A stretch of 64,000 nt of DNA from Ceratodon purpureus (taxonomy: Eukaryota > Streptophyta > Bryopsida > Pseudoditrichales > Ditrichaceae). This document shows positions 55,200-64,000 of this stretch, piece after piece (the stretch's first letter is position 1; the number at the start of each line of letters is the position of its first letter). The notes under the pieces are model-generated. The model worked only from the letters and a program-made list of their open reading frames with translations, was not told the origin of the DNA and did not search any database. The position numbers and the translations under genes were made by a program. The stretch covers positions 14,167,810-14,231,809 of the forward strand of contig CM026426.1 of NCBI GenBank assembly GCA_014871385.1. The letters are read 5' to 3'.

Positions 55200-57650
55200 C
55201 ACGAAGGTGAAGCTCTCTTGTGTGTGCGGTGTAATCCGCACCTGTTACTTGTTTATGTGAATGTCAATAGATTGCATCGTGAGATATTAATTTCAAAAAT
55301 TCATGGATGCCACCTCCATTTTTAGAAACTACTGCTCTAAAAATTCCATAATATACAAACATCAAAATAAAACAAATGTACATATATACAATTCCACATA
55401 AATTACAAATAATCCGATTCGATATAATTTTGACGCTCTGATTCGTCAGTGCCAAAGCAGTTCAATGATACCCGATTGGTCCACGTGGTTTACAAATACA
55501 TGTCCATATTGGTGTACCTAAACAATTGTGGAAGTCCCATTCAAAGAATTCCAGATCTTCATTAACTTACCCAAACGACGTCCCGAGCCAGTGTACAGTA
55601 CCTCCGTAAATAACAATACTGTCGTCGCAGTAAAAGGGGAACACCGTCCAGGTTAGCAAAGTGGACCCAAAATGCAAATACACGCCAGATCCACGTCGAC
55701 GTTAACATAGCAACAGAGATCGCCTGCAATGCCACGTCGGATCAGCCCAGCCGGAACCCACACTGCCAGCTTGGAATTTCGACGGACCCACTTTTTGTCG
55801 GACGCGTCGAACTTGACAAGGAGAGCGCATCAGCAGAGCTCCTCGCGAGGTCGATGCAATCTGGTCAAAAACATGTCGCCTAAGCCTCTTTTTTTGCTAA
55901 ACTCGGCAGTCAGGAACGACCTGTTCGCTACCAGTGTTTCACAAGTGACAGGGTGATCAGTGAATGGCCTTGTAGAAATTTTAAGGTTAGTTCCATGTGC
56001 AAAGGGTAGACCTTCATATTGAAGTACTAGCTCAATTGCTGTTCAAAGGCAAAATATGCTTGTCATATTGACGTCCCAGCACAGATCGATGTGACCCGAT
56101 TGACATTATTGAGCCCGAGGGAGGGGCCAGTGTGGAATTGTGAATCAGTCCGTTTTTGGATCCAGCCTGGTTGCAGCATGATATGAAGGTGGCAGTGCAT
56201 GATATTGTTGAGCAGACTTGTGGGTGCCTTTCACTCTCTCTCACTTCTTCTGTCAATTGCTAGCTGCTGTTGCTTTCGCACTCATGTATGAGTTGTACTA
56301 CTACTGTACTCGCTGCGAGGTGTCTGTACCGCGCTCTGGAGTTTTGCTCATCTCATTGCAGCACTAGGCACTTCAATGCATGTGAGTTGAGTTAATCTGT
56401 TTCCTCTCTCATGGTTCAGTAATTCCTGCTTTACTTCTGCACAATGAGGTACTGAATGTTCAAGCTGTGGCGAAGGTTTCAGACGGTGACCCCAAAATGT
56501 AACTCGCTCACTTGCAAGCCATAAAAAGTTTGTGTTCCAGCCGTTCATTTTTAGACAAGCACTGGAGGGAGAAGGAAACTTATGGCACTGGATGAATAAT
56601 ATGCAAGGTGCATTACCAGCAATCGAAGCTATGCTATGTGTCAATTATAAGCTGGAGTTGGGAATTTAAAGCAATTTGTATTTTACATTCCCGTACTAGT
56701 AGGGCTGTAAATTCAGCTAATGTGTTTTATTACAAGATGATCTGGCCAAGTAAGTCATGGATTTATTTATGGTTCACCGATGTTTGTAGCCTTTTATGCA
56801 AGATCTAATTTGGTAAAATTCACTAGTGGAATGGCAGTGTCATTTGACCAAGTTCTATGACTGAAAAAATTCGTGGAAACCAAGGAGAGAAGACTCTGGC
56901 TCAGGATTGGTCGACTGAAACTATTGTGGGCCCAACAGGCCCTCCACCCCCCTTTCCGTTCTGTGAGTAGGTTTTTTTTCAAGAGGCCCACCTTGGGAGT
57001 AGGCTTTCATTGAGGTGGCCCACCTTCGTAACCAGTGGAGCCCTCTAGGTAAAATGGATTTCCGAATCGGCTTTTTTATACATGGATGTAGGGATTGAAA
57101 CTGAGTTTCGTGACGGAGTTACTAACTTCGACAACCGGAACCGCCCTGTACTCCCGATGTCGTGATATACCTGTCAGGCCGGGTATACTTTTTCTCCTCG
57201 AGGGAGGTCGTCTGCAATGTCTGCTCAACGTACCGGGCGGTATGGCGGTTTGCATCCGCTGGGTTACTGTAGAGGCCCACTGTAAATGATTGATTCGTGG
57301 CGAGCAATATGAAATTGTAACGGCCAAGCGTCAGCTGACGTTCTATATTAATGAACAACTTCATGGTTCGCATACAATGCGCACATAGCCTTCGCACAAA
57401 TGATAGTAACTACACAATGGTCTGTTACTGAATTATAACCTTATGCCGATTTACCTAATGTGCTGCTTCAATGAGTCCTGGAGCAAACTGGAACGAAGAG
57501 AACAACTTCGATGCCTAGAAGTCTTAGCAGTACAAAAAAGGCAGATAGAACAGTCAGGAAAGACAAGGTGGAATTCGAAACTACGAAGCTGTGGAGTACT
57601 CCTAATTCTGTAAGAGCATAACACGTTTCGGTCGGAGCGATGAGACTCTT
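55200..57650. other. Non-coding stretch, no gene supported
   Basis: Frames of 60-100 codons on both strands have no domain or splice support. The far (left) end of element 3 would be expected here because its genes run leftwards, but I found no CACTA terminus that I can pair with anything. Confidence 0.45.
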
Positions 57651-57655
57651 CTAAG

Positions 57656-59103
57656 TCATCGACCTTCCATAAAATCAGGATGACTTAGGAAATCGATGAG
57701 GGCGTCCATCTTAGCAATCTCAGACTTCAGTATCTTGCTCTTCTTATTCGTATCCTCCCGGATTGCGATGAATTTCACCTCGTTAGCGCCGACTGCCATC
57801 TCTTCTGCAGCAATAGACTCTCGCAGTTTTGATAGCCTGTTCGTTACGAATTCCAAGTTCATGTGAGCGATGACCAACGTGTCGTCCCAGATACTCGTGT
57901 CGACAGAGAGCCCGATGCTCTGGTGGCTTCCATCATCGCTCGGAATTGCTGCGGCTTTCAAATCCTGGGCCTTCTTCGCAAAGCCAGAGCACGTCCATGT
58001 GCTGTTTGGGCGACTGGTAAATTCTCAACCCATGTATGAAGTACTCGATTGAAGTCTTCCAACTTTGATCGACCGACCTCGATGGTCTCCCTCGCAATGC
58101 GCATTTTCTCTCGTAGTTCAGACTCTTCGACCAGAATATTTTTTCGCCGTTCTTTTGCTAAATCCTGAATCGCATTGGTCAGCCTAGCGAGGCCTTCAAA
58201 GGCCAGACGAGGCGTGGATGCATTCGCATTGTCGACAGAGGGTGGTTTAACCTCCGCACGGGGTGATGAGCGCGCATTCTCTCCCGGGTTGGTTCCATCG
58301 CCACTTCCGGACTGCGTGGGATTTCCTAGATTTCGGGAGTCTTCCAGGTCTGTAGTATGTTGAGTAGAGGAATGTGGATTGGAGTCGCGAAGTCCTTCCT
58401 GAATAAAACAAACCCACTTTCAATATATGAGAACCAAATTCCGAACAGTAAAAGTGGGCAGCATGGATGAGCTGCTCCAATGGACTAGTTTGTCATGTGC
58501 TACTACTGTCCATAGGTTTATGTAAACAATAACCAGACAAGAGAGAACTCGTACACTTAGTAGATTTATTCCCAACGCCAAAGGACGATTCAAAGATACA
58601 CAATCCAGAGAAAATACGATACAACGGCAAAGAGAAACGTGTAGTGTGGACCTCACATTGGAGGACGGATCCGACGTTGACGGAGGTGGCACGGGTTTAG
58701 GGTTCTCCCACTCAATTGGTCGTCATGGTTTTCTGTACTTCGATAGAATCCGTTTCGGGCCATTCTGACATCCCTTGCGGCGGATAGCGACAGCGTACTT
58801 GGCCCAGTCCACGGCTACACCGTCATACTCTGCCAAGACGTCCCATGCGAAGCAGTAAGGTAAATGATCATCATCTCGCACCCTCCTCTGATGGGCTCTC
58901 TCAAACAGCTCCCCAATGTACGCTTGATAGGCTGGGGTGAAGTAAGGTCTCCACGGGTATGCATCGTAATCGTTGCTCGGTCCTAAACGATCCCTGCAGA
59001 GAGACTTTGGATACCATGTCCTCGGACACTTCCCAGGTATAACCCCGACGCTGGGCAAAAGGAGAAAGTCACGAAACCATTGCCAGCGGCATTCAATCGG
59101 CAT
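57656..59103 (-). pseudogene. 'Third gene', copy 2, downstream of element 3 transposase
   Basis: ATG 59103 opens exon 1 (to about 58725): 'MPIECRWQWFRDFLLLPSVG', 'YQAYIGELFERAHQRRVRD', 'LPYCFAWDVLAEYDG', 'VDWAKYAVAIRRKGCQNGP'. The spacing of HQR, PY-FA-V, VDWA, R and GP matches the first exon of the gene at 24103. A second block from acceptor 58398 (TTTATTCAG) is S/P/N-rich, then a long charged coiled coil ('RRKNILVEESELREKMRIAR'). The coiled coil resumes one frame off in 57961-57656 ('NKKSKILKSEIAKMDALIDF'), so there is a frameshift or unseen intron near 58020. It lies 2 kb after the TNP2 stop on the same strand. Function unknown. Confidence 0.6.
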
Positions 59104-61151
59104 GGTTGTAATAGAAGTAACTCGGGGAAGGAGGAAAAGACGGAAGCAGGTTTCCAGTTGGAGGCTCAGACTTTACAGCAGAATGAAGTGTTTCTGTATC
59201 TAAACACACGGGGCCAAGTCTAAAGTATGCGAGGTGGCGAGAGAGACATAGTAATTACGTTCTGCTGATAGGGCCGGCGAAAATTAAATGCATGCCCAAC
59301 TCCCAATCTCTTCGGTGCCTGCTCAATTTATGTAGGATTAGATGTTCAATATTGTAATGTATTGAAATGGACGTGACTTGTAAATTTGAATCATAAATGC
59401 ATACACAACAGGGGACTGAAGAATTGGGTTCTTCTGTACCTTTGAAGGGACATGCCATGCTCCAAAGAAATGATACCAACTCTGAACCTCTTTTGTCTTG
59501 TTCCACCCTATAAAAAAAAGGGTGCACAATCTCCCCAGGCCTTCCCTGCCACACTCCATGTTTCGCAATTGTATTCCGGGCTAATAACCAGAAACTATTT
59601 ACTCCTTGATCACATCCTCAGAATTTAAGTCAGTGATGCAGATTCCTAGCAGCATACTCCATGGGTACGCTAGAACTGAGGAGAAATAAATCCGGTACCT
59701 GCAGGACCCGTCTGCGTGTCCAAAAAGGTCAACAACGTAATCCTAATGCTAAACACTGTAAACAACAAAACGGGATCTCCAAAAACACGCTGAGTTCATA
59801 GTTTGCCGAACGAGAAAACATTGTAGGTTCTTGACTCCTAGCACTTCTGCGAGAGTCATTAACATGCAATAAATCAATGCCAATGTGTACCTTTGAATTT
59901 TGTAGTAGGGTGTGTACGTTCATACCTCTGAGTTGATCAATGCCAATCAGGCAAATGGGACTCTAATTTGAAGGCAGCAACGTTATGTGGAACTCACTGG
60001 CATCAATCTAAGGGGGAAAGACTGTGGGAGATGAAAAAATTGTAAAAGAAAACAATCTTTCAAAACAGACTCTATTACTACGAATACAAAACGGCCACCG
60101 CATTACTTTACTGCACGATAAGAATACAGGGAGTACTATTTTGTTTTTAGCACAACCAGGACGAATAGAGCACAAACATACACATTTATATGCGTCACTT
60201 CTAAAACAGGACAGAGCATCATAACAGACACTACCGCATATTATTAAAACTCTGATTCCTTCAGTAAGTGTACTTATAAACTAATGTATGCATAGAGCTT
60301 TTGGAACTGCATAAACATTTTAGCAATTACTGGGGAAGCAATGTTACCTGAGGTAACTGATGTAGTTTGGCCAAGCATAAACTGTTCCGCTACGTTCTTC
60401 AACCTGTGAGCTTTCTAGACATTACTCTGGCTCACCTCGGTTATACAATGCAGAAAACGATTCTCTGTACAGAAGATAATGAAATGCATGAGTCAATCGA
60501 ATTATTCATACATGTCATCACACATGGACATATGACAAATTTCCCAGACACGGTATTGGAACGATACTTTCAATATCTAAAATCCGGTTACTCTACACGG
60601 GTAAGACGGCTAGAGTTTATGATATAGCAATAACAATCAATTGTTTTTGCGACAAAATATGCAATCACATGAAGGTGAATACAAAATAGTTTCTGTCTGC
60701 ACAACGGAATTCGCCAAGAGGCAGTGACACAGAAATACACTTTAAATATATAATGGGAAAATTTAATACCAAGGGTACGAATAGAAAAAATTAATAACCT
60801 CCATGGAATATAGAACGTAGGAGATATGTAACAAACCTCGCAAAGAAAAAGGGGAAGCAGTCGTGTATGATTACAACAGGTAAATCGACTAAGGATCAAT
60901 GGCATTAATCCTTCGCAGACAGGTCTCATCTCGACGCCGAAGCAGACTACTCGGCGCTCTGATAAACGAAATTCACTGCAAGACGAGAAAACAGAATTTT
61001 CTAATTAATAATCAAATCGTCAGGGAAGCAAAGAACATTGGGAATTTTCCAGAATGTGGTCCATTAAGCAAGAGTAATATTATAACTTCCAGAGCGCTAG
61101 CAGGTTATATTCTTTCAGAAAATTATATTGTATCTTTACACACCAAATGAT
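59104..61151. other. Spacer between third gene and transposase of element 3
   Basis: AT-rich and mostly without coding signals, apart from one possible transposase fragment at 60367-60627 on the opposite strand (listed separately). Confidence 0.45.
60367..60627 (+). pseudogene. Possible PIF/Harbinger transposase N-terminal fragment
   Basis: An 86-codon frame without a proper ATG start reads 'FRYVLQPVSFLDITLAHLGY', 'MHESIELFIHVITHGHMTN', 'VLERYFQYLKSGYSTRVRR'. The order F-R-M-like helix, 'E+-+F+H-+-HG' and 'ERFQ-SG-T-SR' resembles the helix-turn-helix region before the DDE domain of Harbinger-type proteins. There is no DDE domain nearby. Weak call; chance similarity is possible. Confidence 0.3.
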
Positions 61152-63726
61152 TCACTCGATGTATTGCAACTCCATCTCTTCTTCGTAGTCAGCATCGTCC
61201 AGAAATTCCTCCTCTTCTTCTATAGTAGCCTCATGAGCCACGGCAGGAACAGTGTTCGCTGGAAGTATGTCTTCACCTGCCTCAGACTGGGTTGAATTGG
61301 AGCATGACCCCTCACTGTTCTGTCCGGACCCAATGGGAGGTGGAAACTGTTCTCCAGCGGAGTCGATGTCAGGAAACTCTTTCTCTTGTGTCACGCGTCT
61401 AGCCCTTGGTTTGTGATGAAGAACCACTTTCCAACCAGGGTTAAGCTCGTCATTCATGAAGTATACATGCGATACTCTTGATGGGAAAACGAAGGGATTC
61501 TGATTGTTATCACTGGTACTGGCGTCATACAAAACGGACCAAAATCCGAGCCTATCTTTTTGAACAGCGGCCCTGCCATGTTCTGTACTCTTCATCCACT
61601 CACCACGCATAACAACACAACTGACCTACCCATAGGTCACTAGGAGGATGTCTTTCAATAACCCGACATCCAGTGTGCTAGAATCCTCTGTTATCGCTGC
61701 AATTCCATAGTCGAATGAAACATAAGGGTTGTGTCCACGTCAAACGCATCTGTAATGGCATCCTTGTGCCCACATGGCTCGAAAAGACATGACCATGTCA
61801 CTGGGTGGGCAATGCAATTCAATAAGCTCGGCAGACAGAGGAAATCCCTCAGAAGGTAGTGTTCGAACTCTTTCGTTTAACCACTTCGAGAATGATGGAA
61901 AAGATAAGGCCAGATGAGCAAGATAGCGGTACTGTACAGGGCCTTGACGACCACCACGGCCTTGTCTTCTGAAACGCTCGCGTTCACCATTCCAGTTTCG
62001 CAATTCATCCTCCCAAGTCGTGAAAGGTATTTAAAAAAAAAAACCTTCAGTTAAAATTGCTTTGCGATTGATGTAACGTGATCAAAGTCCCCTGAGTTTC
62101 TTCAGACGTAAAGTCCGTGGCGGTCAAGGTCAGAAAATAAGAAAATATATACCAGATTCATGTGTATCAAAAATATATACCAGATTCAGGTACCAGCCGG
62201 AATGCTATGTCGTACGTGTCTCCCACCATGCGCTTTCTGACTTAGAGTACGTTTTAGTATAGATTCAGAAGGCATTAATCCGAAATCTGTAACCTGGTGA
62301 CAAGAAATGCTTGTGGAAGAATTCGTGTATGGCTCGAAGACACTAACCGTATATAGCAACCATATTGTTCTACTTGGAAAGGCTATTTTCCAGTATGTAA
62401 GATCCATTCCATTCATACATTGCCTTAGTCTGCGTTCAGTCTCAATAAAATGAACTACAATCTAATCATAATTACCCCGCCACGATATACATTGTAACTA
62501 CTTCTCGAGTAGTCAGAGCCTGTACAGTAACCGCATCACCGAAATCCCAACATGGTACTCCCGTTCGGGGAAGTTGGAAATCCGAAATCCAGCTACAATG
62601 AATAAAGCCTCACTAAACAGATAACATTATTCAAAAATTAAAGAAAAGATACAGATAAAAATAATACCTTCATATGATAATTTTCCAGGTAGATATTATA
62701 ACTGATTGACATCTACCTTGTCGAGGCAATGTCGTATCCTCTCAAATGCAAGCATGGTTTACAAAATGATGGACAAACTGAAAGTGTGATCAAACAAAGA
62801 CGACAAAAGTGATAAAGGAATAGAATATCTTACTCAAGTAGCTCAGCTGTGAAGACTGAATGCCGAATGACATAGTCGTGGACATGCACCAAATCATTCC
62901 CTGTGAGTCGTTTTTGTTTGGGGCGTCCACATAGAAGCTCACCAGCGTCGCGCAATTCCTCCTCTAGATCCCATACTCTTCTACGAGTGTAGGCGTAAAG
63001 TGCAAAATATTCCGTACAGAAGCCAAGACTTTCGTCTATCATGTAGCCCGAGGCCATTCCTGCCTCGGGCTTTGACCTATCCCTGACATACTTTGTCAAC
63101 TGTCCAAGATATCTCTCAACAAAATAGCACCACCTTGATTGTACTGGGCCACAAATTTCAATTTCTCTAACTAGGTGCACCACAAGGTGTGGCATTATGT
63201 CCAAAAAACCCGGAGGAAAGTACATCTCCAGCATGCATAGCATTTCTGCACAATCAGTGTATAGAGAAGGAAGCTCAGATTTGAATATGAACTTCGCGCA
63301 AATTCTTTTGAATAGTTTCCCCACGCGAATGATAGTCTCCTGCACACCTTTGCTCAGCGCGTGTCTTACTGCTGCAGGTAGAATCTGCTGGAGGAGTATG
63401 TGATGGTCATGACTTTTCAGCCCTGATAGTCTCAATTCCCCCACGTGTTTAATCAAAGTTGAGGAGTATCCCGAAGGGACCTTTGTCGAAGACACCAGTG
63501 AAAAGAAGTTCTGCCTTTCCTCCGTGGTAAACACATATGGAGCTCTGGGCTTGATGAAATCGCCAAGCTCTGTTTGCCTGAGGTGCAAATGAGGCATTCT
63601 CCAGGCCTCCTCCATGTCACGTCGAAGTGAGGGTGTGTCTTTTTCGCCAAATAGGTGTTTAAGAATATTGTCAGATATGTTCCTCTCGATGTGCATCACA
63701 TCGAGGGTGTTTCTTATGGGGAGTTC
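61152..63726 (-). pseudogene. TNP2-type transposase of element 3, C-terminal half
   Basis: Exon 63726-62834 starts at the conserved acceptor CTGCAG|GAACTC and encodes 'LPIRNTLDVMHIERNISDNI', 'LRLSGLKSHDHHILLQQIL', then DUF4218: 'FPPGFLDIMPHLVVHLVREI', 'CGPVQSRWCYFVERYLGQL', 'GMASGYMIDESLGFCTEYF'. Exon sequence 62003-61152 encodes the linker ('FSKWLNERVRTLPSEGFPL') and DUF4216 ('SFDYGIAAITEDSSTLDVG', 'VSHVYFMNDELNPGWKVVL') plus an acidic tail. TGA at 61740-61742 and TAG at 61626-61628 interrupt this last exon in an otherwise continuous frame. The Transposase_21 N-terminal exons lie beyond the right edge of the window. A third gene follows on the same strand. Confidence 0.92.
62142..62189. repeat. 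Short direct repeat
   Basis: Two copies of AAATATATACCAGATTCA about 28 bp apart, in an intron of the element 3 transposase. Confidence 0.8.
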
Positions 63727-64000
63727 CTGCAGCGACATACATTTAAGTCACAGTTAGCTCATCTATCACTACAGCAACTGAGGACATTTGGAGCCTGATA
63801 ACACAAGACTCACAGCAGCCTCGTCTTAATAGACTATAAGTGCTCCGCTTCCCGTCTCTGCGTGGCACGGTATTCCAGTTCTGATACAGATAAGGTTCTC
63901 ATACAAAAGAATTTTCCAATACAGTAGTTATTGTTCTTTGACAAATTCGAGAAAACTCGGCAGGAAATAGAATGACCAATTACTGCTGAAAAAAAACACG
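63727..64000 (-). other. Intron of element 3 transposase, running off the window
   Basis: Sequence upstream of the acceptor at 63727 shows no TNP2 coding match, consistent with the long intron found at this position in the other copies. Confidence 0.6.

Overview
The window looks like a nuclear segment of a land-plant genome, possibly a non-seed plant such as a bryophyte (low confidence on the lineage). The reasons are GT-AG introns inside almost every recognisable gene, a decayed leucine-rich-repeat resistance-type gene, and at least four CACTA (En/Spm) DNA transposons. These carry the two classic plant genes: a TNP2-type transposase (Transposase_21, then DUF4218 and DUF4216 regions) and a TNPA/TNP1-like partner (Transposase_24/Transposase_23-like). 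No rRNA, tRNA or CRISPR array is visible, and no clearly expressed housekeeping gene was found. All family assignments were made by reading the translations, without database searches.

Layout. 1-4.8 kb: a Transposase_24-like exon, a broken LRR gene and a 27-bp minisatellite. About 6.9-19.3 kb ('element A', ends not found): a TNPA-like gene on the minus strand (10280 to 6913) and a TNP2 gene on the plus strand (12694-18211), divergent across a telo-box-containing intergenic region, followed by an acidic hypothetical gene (18653-19264). 24.1-27.2 kb: a multi-exon plus-strand gene with a conserved 'HQR...DWA' block, an AT-hook-like motif and three related exons. From 27988: a perfect CACTACAAGAAAA terminus, interpreted as the left end of an 'outer' CACTA element that holds a decayed SR-rich TNPA-like gene (minus, 33956 to 29386) and a TNP2 gene (plus, 36538 to about 54495).

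The clearest result is nesting. A complete 13,708-bp CACTA element (36833-50540, 23-bp terminal inverted repeats, 3-bp ATG target duplication) sits inside the first intron of the outer element's TNP2 gene. Excising it rebuilds an intron of about 169 bp. The inner element carries a nearly intact TNP2 gene on the minus strand (four exons, 1145 codons, one stop, one damaged splice donor), a TNPA-like gene on the plus strand, and many short subterminal and internal repeats. The outer TNP2 gene also contains a 214-bp poly-A-tailed retroposon in a later intron, and it breaks off at about 54.5 kb beside an unrecognised 235-aa open frame.

57.6-63.7 kb ('element 3'): a TNP2 C-terminal half on the minus strand whose N-terminal part lies beyond the window. 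It is followed on the same strand by a homologue of the 24-kb gene. The same 'third gene' lying downstream of two independent TNP2 copies is the best candidate for an undescribed accessory component. Many in-frame stops in these genes can be explained by single C-to-T (or G-to-A) changes, as expected for methylated, silenced transposons.
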